Source of the DNA: Pseudoduganella rivuli
Lineage (GTDB): Bacteria; Pseudomonadota; Gammaproteobacteria; Burkholderiales; Burkholderiaceae_D
Assembly: GCF_009674485.1 (NCBI RefSeq)
Contig: NZ_WKJJ01000008.1
Span: 1 to 64,000 of the forward strand
Reading direction: 5' to 3'
Length of the DNA: 64,000 nucleotides
The position numbers and the translations under genes are program-made. Shown here piece by piece: positions 9,807 through 18,518 of this stretch (positions are counted from its first letter, which is position 1; every line of letters begins with the position of its first letter). The notes under the pieces are model-generated. The model was not told where the DNA came from, ran no database searches, and was given only the letters and a program-made list of their open reading frames with translations.

Positions 9807-10445
9807 ATGTACGGCATCCATGACCTGACCCTGTTCATCATTTCAGGCCTGCTGCTGAACATCATGCCGGGGCCGGATTCATTGCTGATCATGGCGCGCA
9901 GCGCGACGCAGGGCTGGCGCGCCGGCTGCTCCGCGGCGCTGGGTGTCGGCGCCGGCACCATGGTGCACGTGACGGCCGCCGCCATCGGGATTTCCGCGCT
10001 GCTGGCGGCGTCAAGCATGGCATTCAATATCGTCAAATGGGTCGGCGCCGCGTACATCGTGTGGATGGGCATCGGCATGCTGCGCGCCCGGCTGAAAGGT
10101 GAAGCAACGGCTCCCGCCACGGCGCCGGCATCCCAGCCCTATGGCCGCATCTTCGCCCAGGGTTTCCTCACCAATGTGCTGAACCCCAAGGTTGCGCTGT
10201 TTTTCCTGGCCTTCGTGCCGCAATTTATTTCGGCCGACTCCCCCAACAAGGCGGCCGCGTTTTTCATCCTGGGCTGTATCTTCAACTTCAACGGCATGTT
10301 GTGGTGTAACGGCCTGGCCGTGTTCACGGCATTTGCCAGCGCGCGCCTGAAGGTCAGGCCGCTGGCGGCGCTGTGGCTGAACCGCATTACCGGCAGCCTG
10401 TTTGTCGCGCTGGGCGCGCGGCTGGCGTTATCCGAACAACATTGA
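9807..10445 (+). CDS. LysE/RhtB-family amino-acid exporter
   Basis: A 212-residue, six-helix membrane protein with the family's N-terminal block [17 protein letters not shown] and the [15 protein letters not shown] segment in the second half. Members export amino acids and derivatives from the cytoplasm. It lies 12 bp after trpD with AGGAG before the ATG, and trpC follows 13 bp later, so it is cotranscribed with Trp synthesis genes and falls under the attenuator. That context suggests export of Trp, a pathway intermediate or an analogue, which is inference only. Confidence 0.9.
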   Translation: MYGIHDLTLFIISGLLLNIMPGPDSLLIMARSATQGWRAGCSAALGVGAGTMVHVTAAAIGISALLAASSMAFNIVKWVGAAYIVWMGIGMLRARLKGEATAPATAPASQPYGRIFAQGFLTNVLNPKVALFFLAFVPQFISADSPNKAAAFFILGCIFNFNGMLWCNGLAVFTAFASARLKVRPLAALWLNRITGSLFVALGARLALSEQH

Positions 10446-10458
10446 GCATGTAATTATT

Positions 10459-11259
10459 ATGTCCGACATCCTGAATAAAATCCTGGCCACCAAGGCCGAT
10501 GAAGTGGCCGCCGCCAAGAAATACCGCAGCTTCGCCAGCCTGCGCGCCGACGTGGAAAGCAATGCGGAATTGCGCGCCGGCCTGCGCGGCTTTGAAGCTT
10601 CCATGCGCGGCAAGATCGCGGCGGGCCAGCCAGCAGTGATTGCAGAAGTCAAGAAAGCGTCGCCGTCGAAAGGCGTGATCCGCGCGGATTTCCGTCCTGC
10701 GGAGATCGCGGCCAGCTATGCCAGCCATGGCGCGGCCTGCCTGTCGGTGCTGACGGACGTCCAGTATTTCCAGGGTTCCGAGGAATACCTGAAGCAGGCC
10801 CGCGCCGCCTGCAACATCCCTGTGCTGCGCAAGGATTTCATGGTCGACATGTACCAGATCTATGAAGCACGCGCGATGGGCGCCGATTGCATCCTGCTGA
10901 TCGTGGCGGCGCTGGACCATGGCTTGATGGCGGAAATGGAAGCGTGCGCGCATGAACTGGGCATGGATGTGCTGATCGAGTCGCACGACGGCGACGAACT
11001 GGATGCGGCACTGAAACTGAAGAGCAACCTGATCGGCATTAACAACCGCAACCTGCGCACGTTTGAAGTCACGCTGGATACGACCCTGAACCTGCTGCCG
11101 CGCATTCCGCCGAACCGCATGGTGATCACGGAGTCCGCAATCCTGACGCCGGCCGACGTGAAACGCATGCGCGATGCGGACGTGCACAGTTTCCTCGTGG
11201 GTGAGGCGTTCATGCGGGCGCAGGATCCGGGGGCGGAGTTGCAGCGCTTGTTTGCCTGA
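10459..11259 (+). CDS. trpC: indole-3-glycerol phosphate synthase
   Basis: A 266-residue TIM-barrel enzyme that closes the indole ring. The family motifs are all present: [14 protein letters not shown] (catalytic Lys), [35 protein letters not shown] (second Lys), [11 protein letters not shown] and VITESAI. It is monofunctional, with no TrpF fusion. The ribosome site is weak (GAG at 12 nt), which may imply coupling to the upstream lysE-like gene. trpB, trpA and trpF are not in this window. Confidence 0.96.
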   Translation: MSDILNKILATKADEVAAAKKYRSFASLRADVESNAELRAGLRGFEASMRGKIAAGQPAVIAEVKKASPSKGVIRADFRPAEIAASYASHGAACLSVLTDVQYFQGSEEYLKQARAACNIPVLRKDFMVDMYQIYEARAMGADCILLIVAALDHGLMAEMEACAHELGMDVLIESHDGDELDAALKLKSNLIGINNRNLRTFEVTLDTTLNLLPRIPPNRMVITESAILTPADVKRMRDADVHSFLVGEAFMRAQDPGAELQRLFA

Positions 11260-11275
11260 TTTGCCGGCCGCGCAT

Positions 11276-11302
11276 GGCGGCTTCCGCTGCGCGGAAACCG
11301 CC
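11276..11302. terminator. hairpin between convergent trpC and diguanylate cyclase genes
   Basis: GGCGGcTTCCG and CGGAAaCCGCC pair over ten positions around a CTGCG loop. It has no T-tract on either side, so it may be a 3'-end stabiliser or a weak bidirectional terminator. It is the only structure in the 51-bp gap. Confidence 0.45.
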
Positions 11303-11310
11303 CTACGGAA

Positions 11311-12459
11311 TTACATCGCGATTTCTATACGGTCGCGGCCATTTTCCTTGGCGCGGTACAAGGCCGCATCCGTCCGCGCCAGCAGCGCGTCCAGCGATTC
11401 CTGCTCCGATGCATGGCAGCCAATGCCGATACTGACTGTCACCATCGGCAACTGGATATCGGCAAACCTGCGCAGCGCATCGCGGATACGTTCCGCCGCC
11501 AGCACCGCATTGTGTTCATCCGAATCCGGCAACAGCACGACGAATTCCTCGCCGCCAAAGCGCGCCACGTCGTCCGTCTCGCGCAAGGTCTGGCGGATGG
11601 CACGCGCCACCTGCACCAGCACTTTATCCCCCACCATGTGGCCAAAGCGGTCGTTGACGGCCTTGAAGTGATCGAGGTCGATCGCCATCAGGGTGATGGG
11701 TTTGCCCGCGCGGCGCATCTGCAAGCGCTGGTGTTCATAAAACATGGCAAAGCCGCGCCGGTTCAACACGCCCGTCAGCGGGTCATGCGTGGAGCGCTGC
11801 TCCAGGATGGTTTGCAGGCGGCGCGTGGCCATCGTCATGAAGGCCACCGTCAGCATCAGCGCCATGAAATTCGCAACACCCAAGTAAATGTTGGCCATGG
11901 CGTTGTCGCGCATCAGGTCGATATTCGCCACCATCGCGCGCAGCGCCATGCAGCCGCGCACCAGCACCACCAATGCCTGGATGCCGATCAGCGTGCCGAA
12001 GAAGCGGGTGGAAAAATGCGGCGTGCCGTGACGCCAGACAAGCCGCACCTGTTCCGCATAAAAGTAAAACACGAGGAATGAAAAGATCGTGACGCGGGCG
12101 GCAAAATCCGGCTTGATCACGAGGAACCAGCCGATCAACACAAAGCCGCCGGCCGCGATGGCCCAGAAGGTGCGCCACGACGGCTGCCGGCCAAAGAATT
12201 CCTGGGTGCCGATCATCGACAGGCCGATGCCGCAAAACAGCAGCGCATTGGTGGCCATCGGCAACGGTGTTTGCGGAAACTCGTCACGCAGCATGAAGGC
12301 CACGCCGCCGCCCACCAGCGCCAGCAAACCCATCGCCCAGCGGTCCAGGCCTTTGACTTCCTTGCCAAAGTTGCTGTGCGCCGAGTGCATGACAATCGAC
12401 ATGGCGACGCTCATCAGCGTCGTCATGAACAGCACCGTCTTCGGGTCGAGCGAAATCAC
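11311..12459 (-). CDS. membrane diguanylate cyclase
   Basis: A 382-residue protein with about six or seven hydrophobic helices (residues 5-215) and a C-terminal GGDEF domain. The active site is GGEEF (302-306). An inhibitory I-site RETD (293-296) lies exactly five residues before it, so product inhibition by c-di-GMP is likely. The start is GTG at 12459; the frame stays open into the M61 gene 3' end and no convincing Shine-Dalgarno is seen, so the true start may differ slightly. It is the last gene of the minus-strand operon, 26 bp after the M61 peptidase gene. Confidence 0.88.
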   Translation of the reverse strand: MISLDPKTVLFMTTLMSVAMSIVMHSAHSNFGKEVKGLDRWAMGLLALVGGGVAFMLRDEFPQTPLPMATNALLFCGIGLSMIGTQEFFGRQPSWRTFWAIAAGGFVLIGWFLVIKPDFAARVTIFSFLVFYFYAEQVRLVWRHGTPHFSTRFFGTLIGIQALVVLVRGCMALRAMVANIDLMRDNAMANIYLGVANFMALMLTVAFMTMATRRLQTILEQRSTHDPLTGVLNRRGFAMFYEHQRLQMRRAGKPITLMAIDLDHFKAVNDRFGHMVGDKVLVQVARAIRQTLRETDDVARFGGEEFVVLLPDSDEHNAVLAAERIRDALRRFADIQLPMVTVSIGIGCHASEQESLDALLARTDAALYRAKENGRDRIEIAM

Positions 12460-12485
12460 GTCGTACTGCCAGCCCCCATCGTCGG

Positions 12486-14306
12486 TCAGCGGTCGGCGCT
12501 GGGGCGCAGCGGGCCGGTTGCCTTCTTTCCGGCCGGGTCCAGCGACAGCGTCACGGCGGGAATGCGCTCGCCCTGCAACGTCACGCTGAAGGTTTGCAAT
12601 TCATCGCGGCGGAAGGCATGCACATCCACCGTATCCCCCACCGCATAAGGGGCCAGCAAGGTGTCGACATTGCCCGGCGTGACCCGTAAGCCATCGATGG
12701 CCACCAGCAGGTCGCCTGCCGACAGGCCGGCCTGATGCGCGGCGCCGCCCTCATGTACGGCGGACAGCTTGCAATCGGCGCCATCGCGGCCCAGGTTGGC
12801 GTCCAGGCTGGGTTTATCGGACTTGCGCACGTCGCTGTATTTGACACCGAACGGCGCCAGCAGCTTCGCCAGCGGTAAATCTTCCGTCCCGCGTACGTAC
12901 CGGTCGAAGAATGGTTTCAATTTGGCGCCGCAAATGTCGTCGGCCAGGGCTTCCACTTCGGCCGGCGTGACGCCGCGGCCCGCGCCTTCATAGAAATCGC
13001 GGCCATAGCGCTGCCACAGCGCCTGCATCAAATCGTCCAGTGACTTCCTGCCATTGGTTTTCGCGCGGATGGTCAAGTCCAGCGCCATGCACACGAGAGA
13101 ACCCTTGGTGTAGTAACTGACGATGGCGTTCGGTGCATTTTCATCCTGGCGGTAGTACTTGCCCCATGCATCGAAGCTGGAGTCGGCCACGCTTTGCTTC
13201 AGGCGTCCCGCGCCGCGCAGCACGCCGCCCACGGTTTTGCCCAGCATCTTGAAATACGTGGCTTCCGTGATGATGCCGGCGCGGACCAGCAGCAAATCGT
13301 CGTAGTAGCTGGTGCCGCCTTCGAACAGCCAGAGCAGCGGCGTATAGTTTTCCACGTTCAAATCGTAGGGCGCAAACGCGGCCGGCTTGATGCGCTTGAC
13401 GTTCCACGTATGGAAGTATTCGTGGCTGCACAGGCCGAGGAACTTGATGTACCCCTCGCTCAATTCCTTATCCTTGCCGTTGGCCTTGCCGCCCGTGGTC
13501 GGCAAATCAGCGCGCGCGCACACCAGCGCCGTCGACGCGCGGTGCTCCAGGCCGCCATAGCCATCGCCCACCACCATGGTCATGAAGACATAGCGGTCCA
13601 TCGGCGCCTTCTTGGTTTTCGGCTCGAAGAACGTGATCTGCGTTTCGCAAATGGCTTTCAAGTCCGAGCACAGGCGCGCCAGGTCCAGGTTCGGCACTTT
13701 GCCCGTGAACACGATATCGTGCGGCACGCCGTGCGCCTTGAACGTGGCCATCTGGAAGTCGCCCATTTCCACCGGGTGGTCGACCAGGTCATCGTAGTTG
13801 GCGCCGATGTACGTACCGAAACCATAGCGCTTGGCTTTCAACTCAGGCAGCGAGGTCGCCACGCGCCACGTTTTCGCGGCCGGGTCTTGCGGACGCTGGA
13901 TATCGACGATGTGGGGCCCATCTTCCTGGCCCGCCACGCGCAGGAACACGCTGGTGCCGTTATAAAACGCGTGCGTGCGGTCCATGTGCGCGGCGCGCAC
14001 CGACAGATCCCATGCATAGACTTCGTACTCGACCACCAGTTCGCCCTTGACGGGGGCTGCGCGCCACGTGTGCTTGTCGACCTTGGCCAGCTTGACGGCT
14101 TGGCCATCCGACTCGGCGCGGATCTGCACGATGTTGCGCGAGAATTCGCGGATCATGTAGCTGCCGGGAATCCAGGCCGGCAGCGCCAGCACCTGCCCTT
14201 GCGGGTCAGGTTCGTGCACGGTCAACGTCACCTGGAAAATATGGCCCGGCAAATCCTTGCCGACGATGGCGTAGCTGACGCCTGGTTTCTGTACGGTCTT
14301 CTTCAT
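12486..14306 (-). CDS. M61-family metallopeptidase with PDZ domain
   Basis: A 606-residue protein of the glycyl-aminopeptidase (M61) type. It has an N-terminal beta domain, the zinc motif HEYFH (295-299) with the third ligand E329 in LWLFEGGTSYYDD, and a C-terminal PDZ-like domain (about 505-590, AVHEGGAAHQAGLSAGDLL). No signal peptide is seen, so it is probably cytoplasmic. The start overlaps the mocA-like stop by 4 bp (ATGA), implying translational coupling. The natural substrate is unknown. Confidence 0.92.
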   Translation of the reverse strand: MKKTVQKPGVSYAIVGKDLPGHIFQVTLTVHEPDPQGQVLALPAWIPGSYMIREFSRNIVQIRAESDGQAVKLAKVDKHTWRAAPVKGELVVEYEVYAWDLSVRAAHMDRTHAFYNGTSVFLRVAGQEDGPHIVDIQRPQDPAAKTWRVATSLPELKAKRYGFGTYIGANYDDLVDHPVEMGDFQMATFKAHGVPHDIVFTGKVPNLDLARLCSDLKAICETQITFFEPKTKKAPMDRYVFMTMVVGDGYGGLEHRASTALVCARADLPTTGGKANGKDKELSEGYIKFLGLCSHEYFHTWNVKRIKPAAFAPYDLNVENYTPLLWLFEGGTSYYDDLLLVRAGIITEATYFKMLGKTVGGVLRGAGRLKQSVADSSFDAWGKYYRQDENAPNAIVSYYTKGSLVCMALDLTIRAKTNGRKSLDDLMQALWQRYGRDFYEGAGRGVTPAEVEALADDICGAKLKPFFDRYVRGTEDLPLAKLLAPFGVKYSDVRKSDKPSLDANLGRDGADCKLSAVHEGGAAHQAGLSAGDLLVAIDGLRVTPGNVDTLLAPYAVGDTVDVHAFRRDELQTFSVTLQGERIPAVTLSLDPAGKKATGPLRPSADR

Positions 14307-14920
14307 GGTTGTCCTTGGTCGTGCAGGTCGGCCGGGGTGTCGATGTCTTGCAGGATGCCCGCATCGTCCACGTCCACTTCCTGCACCGGATATTGCTTGA
14401 GGATGCCGCGCGCGCCCTGGTCGCCTTGCAGGGCCAGCAATTGCGGCAAATACTGGCGGCTGAACCCGACGGGGTTGCCGCGTTTGCCCCGGTACATGGG
14501 CGCGGCAATGCCGGCGCCTTGTTCCAGTGCGTATTGTAGCGAGTGTATTGTTTCCGGGCTCACCCTGGGCATGTCGCCGAGAGCGACGATCCAGCCTTGC
14601 GCATCTGCGGCCTGGCCCAGTGCGCAGACCAGCGAGGCGGCCATGCCGGTGTCGGCAAGGTCGCAGGTGACGACTTCGCAGCCGAGCTGTTTCAGTTCCG
14701 TGGCGACGGCTTCCGCGCCGGGGCGGACCACGGCGACGACACGGGGCAGGACGCTCAGCAGGTTCGCTGCGCTGGCGGCGACCACCGGGCGCGAGGGCAT
14801 GGCTTGCCCAGGCGCCGCAGGCAAGGCCTGCAGCAACTTGTTTTGCGCGCCCGAAGGGTCAAACCGGCTGCCCCGGCCGGCGGCCAGCAGGATACCGACA
14901 ATCCCTCCGGACGCACCCAT
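14303..14920 (-). CDS. MocA/MobA-like molybdenum cofactor nucleotidyltransferase
   Basis: A 205-residue nucleotidyltransferase with the NTP loop GILLAAGRGSRFDPSG at the N terminus and the metal-binding LGDMPRVSPETI in the middle. A full MobA or MocA is this length. Position 2 bp downstream of a xanthine-dehydrogenase-family molybdenum subunit favours MocA, which makes the cytosine dinucleotide cofactor such enzymes use. The overlap with the M61 gene shows it belongs to the same transcript. Confidence 0.82.
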   Translation of the reverse strand: MGASGGIVGILLAAGRGSRFDPSGAQNKLLQALPAAPGQAMPSRPVVAASAANLLSVLPRVVAVVRPGAEAVATELKQLGCEVVTCDLADTGMAASLVCALGQAADAQGWIVALGDMPRVSPETIHSLQYALEQGAGIAAPMYRGKRGNPVGFSRQYLPQLLALQGDQGARGILKQYPVQEVDVDDAGILQDIDTPADLHDQGQP

Positions 14921-14922
14921 GC

Positions 14923-17190
14923 TTACGCTTTGACCGTACCGGCCACGTCGAATGGCAGCTTACGCAAGCGCTTGCCCGTCAGCTTCGCGATGGCGTTGGC
15001 GTACGCGGGCGCCAGCGGCGGCAAGCCCGGTTCGCCCATGCCGGTCGGCGGCTCCGTCGACGGTACGATATGCACGGTGATTTCCGGCATATCCGGCATG
15101 CGCGCCAACGTGTAGTCGCCAAAGTTCTGCTGGTCGACCACGCCATCCTTCAGGGTCACGGCGGCTCCCGGCAACGTCATGCCCAGCCCCATCAGCGCCG
15201 CGCCCTGCACCTGCGCCGCCACCGTCAGTGGATTGACGGCCGTGTTGCAATGCACGCCCGCCGTCACCGTATGCAGTTTCGGCGTATTGCCCTTGAGCGA
15301 CGCCGTCACCACGTACGCCACCACGGTGTTGAACGATTCGTGCACGGCCACGCCCCACGCCTGCCCTTTCGGCAGCTTTTTCTTGCCATAGCCGGACTGC
15401 TCGACGGCCAGGTCCAGCGCCGCGTGCACGCGCGTGTGCTTGGCGTCGATCAGCTTCTTGCGGTACGCGACCGGGTCCATTTTCGCGATCTGCGCCGCTT
15501 CATCGATCAGCGTTTCCATCACGAAGGCCGTGTGCGTGGAACCGACGGAACGCCACCACAGCACCGGCACATTGGCCTTGACGTTATGCACGGTCAGGTT
15601 CATCGGCACGTCATACGGTTCGCCCATGCCTTCCACCATGGTGGCGTCGACGCCATTCTTGACCATGAATTGTTCGAACGGCGTGCCCACGAGAATCGGC
15701 TGGCCCACGATGGTGTGGTCCCACGCGACGATATTGCCCTTGGCGTCAAGGCCGACCTCCGCGCGGTGCACGTGCGACGGGCGATAGTAGCCGCCCTTGA
15801 TATCGTCTTCGCGGCTCCAGATGACTTTCAGCGGACCGGATTTGCCGGCCGCCTTGTACGCCGCCGCCAGGTTCGCCGCTTCCACCAGGTAGTCAGAGCT
15901 CGGCACGGCGCGCCGCCCAAAGCCGCCACCCGCCATCATCGTATGCAACGTCACCTGTTCCGGCTTCATGCCGACCGTGCGCGCCACGGCCGCCTGGTCC
16001 AGCGTCTGGAATTGCGAACCGGCCCACACTTCGCAGCTGTCCGCGCGCAAGTCGATCACGCAGTTCAGCGGTTCCATCGGTGCGTGCGCCAGGTAGGGGA
16101 ATTCATAGACAGCGGAGATTTTCCGGGCCGCGCCTTTCAGCTTCGACGTGTCCGCCGTCTTGGCCGGCTGCCCGGTTTTTTGCGCCAGCGCGCGGTATTC
16201 CGCCATTTGCTTTTTCGTGTCGACCTTGTCGACGGCGGACGTGTCCCACTGCACGTTGAGCGCGTCGCGCCCCTGCTTGGCGGGCCAGTAACCGGTGGCG
16301 ATCACAGCCACGCCACGGCCGCCACGGTCGGTCGCCACTTCCAGCACATCGGTCACACCGGGAATCGCCTTCGCTTTCGCCGCATCCAGCTTGGCCACCT
16401 TGGCGCCAAACACGGGAGGACGCGCCACCACGGCGACCTTGGTCCCGGCCGGCTTGAAATCCATGCCGAATTGCTGGGTGCCGGTGGTCTTGGCGCGCGC
16501 ATCGAGGCGCGGCACGGGTTTACCGATCAAGACAAAGTCTTTCGGGTCTTTCAGCTTGACCGATTCCGGCATCGGCAACTTCATGGCCGCATCGGCCATG
16601 GCGCCATACGTGGCGCGCTGGCCCGCCGGGCCCGTGAGGATGCCTTTCGACGCCTTGACCTGGTCCGGGCTGACTTTCCATTCCGCGGCCGCGGCCGCTA
16701 CCAGCATGGCGCGGGCGCGGGCGCCAATTTCGCGGTATTGCTGCCACGAGCTGCGCATCGTGTTCGAACCGCCCGTCATCTGGATGCCGAAGCCCGGATC
16801 TTTATAGGGATCGCCGGCCGGCGCCAGTTCGCCGCGCATTTGCGACCAGTCCGCATCCAGTTCTTCCGCGATCAGGATCGGCAGCGCCGTTTGCACGCCC
16901 TGGCCGAATTCCAGGCGGTTCACTTGCACGGTCACGGTATTGTCCGGCGCGATGCGCAGGAATGCATTGGGCTGATAAACCGGTTTTTGCGCCGGCTGCG
17001 CCTGGGCGAACCTGCCGCCGCCGCTGACAAAAAAGCCCAGCACCAGGCCGCTGCCGGCCGCTGCCTTCATGAAGGTGCGGCGCGACACGCCGCTACTCCC
17101 GCGACCCTGCGGTGCTGCCGCCTCGGCGACCGGCGCCAGGGCGCCGCCTTCATTTACCACTGCATCATCATTGATCCATTCTTTACGCAT
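14923..17190 (-). CDS. Tat-exported aldehyde/isoquinoline oxidoreductase-type molybdopterin subunit
   Basis: A 755-residue large subunit of the xanthine dehydrogenase family, IorB/aldehyde-oxidase-like branch. The twin-arginine motif SRRTF (36-40) is followed by a hydrophobic stretch, so it is exported folded with its cofactor. Further landmarks are RLEFGQGVQTALPILIAEEL, AGGGFGRR (molybdopterin contact) and the catalytic-Glu loop GMGEPGLPPLAP near the C terminus. The 2Fe-2S partner lies 23 bp upstream and a MocA-like gene 2 bp downstream, so subunit and cofactor synthesis are coupled. Haem-containing electron acceptors often encoded with this class are not present. Substrate unknown. Confidence 0.92.
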   Translation of the reverse strand: MRKEWINDDAVVNEGGALAPVAEAAAPQGRGSSGVSRRTFMKAAAGSGLVLGFFVSGGGRFAQAQPAQKPVYQPNAFLRIAPDNTVTVQVNRLEFGQGVQTALPILIAEELDADWSQMRGELAPAGDPYKDPGFGIQMTGGSNTMRSSWQQYREIGARARAMLVAAAAAEWKVSPDQVKASKGILTGPAGQRATYGAMADAAMKLPMPESVKLKDPKDFVLIGKPVPRLDARAKTTGTQQFGMDFKPAGTKVAVVARPPVFGAKVAKLDAAKAKAIPGVTDVLEVATDRGGRGVAVIATGYWPAKQGRDALNVQWDTSAVDKVDTKKQMAEYRALAQKTGQPAKTADTSKLKGAARKISAVYEFPYLAHAPMEPLNCVIDLRADSCEVWAGSQFQTLDQAAVARTVGMKPEQVTLHTMMAGGGFGRRAVPSSDYLVEAANLAAAYKAAGKSGPLKVIWSREDDIKGGYYRPSHVHRAEVGLDAKGNIVAWDHTIVGQPILVGTPFEQFMVKNGVDATMVEGMGEPYDVPMNLTVHNVKANVPVLWWRSVGSTHTAFVMETLIDEAAQIAKMDPVAYRKKLIDAKHTRVHAALDLAVEQSGYGKKKLPKGQAWGVAVHESFNTVVAYVVTASLKGNTPKLHTVTAGVHCNTAVNPLTVAAQVQGAALMGLGMTLPGAAVTLKDGVVDQQNFGDYTLARMPDMPEITVHIVPSTEPPTGMGEPGLPPLAPAYANAIAKLTGKRLRKLPFDVAGTVKA

Positions 17191-17213
17191 GGTATGGCTC
17201 CCGTAGTGGCGGT

Positions 17214-17675
17214 TCAGGCGATGGTTTTGGCGGCGTCCTTGATGGCGGCGCGGATGCGCTGATAGGTACCGCAGCGGCAGATATTGCCGCTCATGGCATT
17301 GTCGATGTCGGCGTCGGTAGGGGTCTTATTGGTGCGCAGCAGCGCGGTGGCGCTCATCACCTGGCCGCTCTGGCAGTAGCCGCATTGCGGCACGTCGTGC
17401 TTGACCCACGCATCCTGCACCGCCTTGCCGACGCGGTCCGCTTCCATGGCTTCGATGGTGGTGATTTTCTGGCCTGCCGTGATGGCGGAAATCGGCGTGA
17501 TGCAGGAGCGGATCGGCGCGCCGTCCAGGTGCACGGTGCAGGCGCCGCACAGCGCCGCGCCGCAGCCGAACTTGGTGCCGGTCATATTCAGGTTGTCACG
17601 CAGCGCCCACAGGACGGGCGTCGATGGATCGGCATCCACCTGCATGTCGCGTCCATTGATATTCAAGGTAATCAT
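17214..17675 (-). CDS. 2Fe-2S subunit of xanthine-dehydrogenase-family oxidoreductase
   Basis: A 153-residue small subunit with two [2Fe-2S] sets: plant-ferredoxin type [15 protein letters not shown] (about 38-52) and the C-terminal CGYCQSGQ plus ICRCGTY pair. It passes electrons from the molybdenum subunit encoded 23 bp downstream. It has no signal of its own, as expected if it is carried out with the Tat-signal partner. Start at 17675 is preferred over a TTG two codons upstream because GAGGGA sits 9 nt before the ATG. Confidence 0.95.
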   Translation of the reverse strand: MITLNINGRDMQVDADPSTPVLWALRDNLNMTGTKFGCGAALCGACTVHLDGAPIRSCITPISAITAGQKITTIEAMEADRVGKAVQDAWVKHDVPQCGYCQSGQVMSATALLRTNKTPTDADIDNAMSGNICRCGTYQRIRAAIKDAAKTIA

Positions 17676-17729
17676 CGGCAAACTCCCTCGTTAAGAACTC
17701 GTAAGAACACAATACGCACAATACGACAC

Positions 17730-17749
17730 GGGCCGCGTGTATGCGGCCC
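17730..17749. terminator. hairpin downstream of dsbC
   Basis: GGGCCGC and GCGGCCC pair perfectly around GTGTAT in the 107-bp gap between dsbC and the 2Fe-2S subunit gene. No T-tract follows on the minus strand, so termination efficiency is doubtful. Confidence 0.4.
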
Positions 17750-17782
17750 CCGGGTAACACTGCACTGCGGATGAACTGCTGC

Positions 17783-18508
17783 TTACTGCTTGACCGTTGC
17801 CAGTTTGGCTTCCAGCGATTTCAGATCGATTGCCCCCGGCACGCGGCTGCCGTCCGCGAAGAAGATATTGGGGGTGCCGTTGATGCGCAGCTTCTGGCCC
17901 AGCGCCAGCACTTCATCGTTCGGCGTATTGCAGCCGGCCGGCGCCACTGGCGCGACTTTCCCGGACAACATCCAGTCATCCCATGCCTTGTTGCGGTCCG
18001 CCGCGCACCAGATGTTTTTCGACTTGGTGAACGAATCCGGCGACAGGATGTTGTACATGAACGTGTAGATCGTGACGTTGTCCACTTCCTTCAGCGTATT
18101 CTGGCGGAAGCGCTTGCAATAGCCACAGTTCGGATCTTCGAAAATCGCGATGACGCGCTTGCCGTTGCCCTTGACGGTTTTCAGCGCCATTTCCAGCGGC
18201 AGGTCTGAGAACTTGATCTTGTTGAGTTCGTCGATGCGTTCCTGCGTCACATTGGTCTGGGTTTTCAGATTGATGATCTGGCCCATGAACAGGTAAGTGC
18301 CCGTCTTGTCCGTGTAATGCACGTCGCCGCCGATGCGCACTTCATACAGGCCGGAATACGGGGTTTCCTTGATGCCGTCCACTTTCACGCCATTGCCCAG
18401 GCGCGGTTCGATATTCTTCTTGATCGTGGCTTCGACGGATGTCTCGGCGCCGACACAGGCCGCCACCAGGGCCGATGCGACCAATACTGCGGTCTTGCTG
18501 AATTTCAT
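17783..18508 (-). CDS. dsbC: thiol:disulfide interchange protein DsbC
   Basis: A 241-residue periplasmic disulfide isomerase. A signal peptide (to about residue 21, cleavage after VGA) precedes the dimerisation domain, then the thioredoxin fold with CGYC (C128-C131) and the cis-Pro in NGTPNIFFADG. A second Cys pair (NIWCAAD and PAGCNTP) matches the structural disulfide of DsbC. The ATG at 18508 follows GGAGA. It lies 10 bp after the ubiH-like gene and probably shares its transcript. Confidence 0.94.
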   Translation of the reverse strand: MKFSKTAVLVASALVAACVGAETSVEATIKKNIEPRLGNGVKVDGIKETPYSGLYEVRIGGDVHYTDKTGTYLFMGQIINLKTQTNVTQERIDELNKIKFSDLPLEMALKTVKGNGKRVIAIFEDPNCGYCKRFRQNTLKEVDNVTIYTFMYNILSPDSFTKSKNIWCAADRNKAWDDWMLSGKVAPVAPAGCNTPNDEVLALGQKLRINGTPNIFFADGSRVPGAIDLKSLEAKLATVKQ

Positions 18509-18518
18509 TTGTTCTCCG

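Noticed and set aside
15070..17262. 730-codon open frame on the plus strand opposite the molybdopterin subunit gene
   Set aside because: His/Arg-rich translation with no domain; it is the antisense shadow of a high-GC gene. The same applies to the long frames opposite trpE (6536-8104), the serralysin gene (20319-22841) and cheA (60180-62015).
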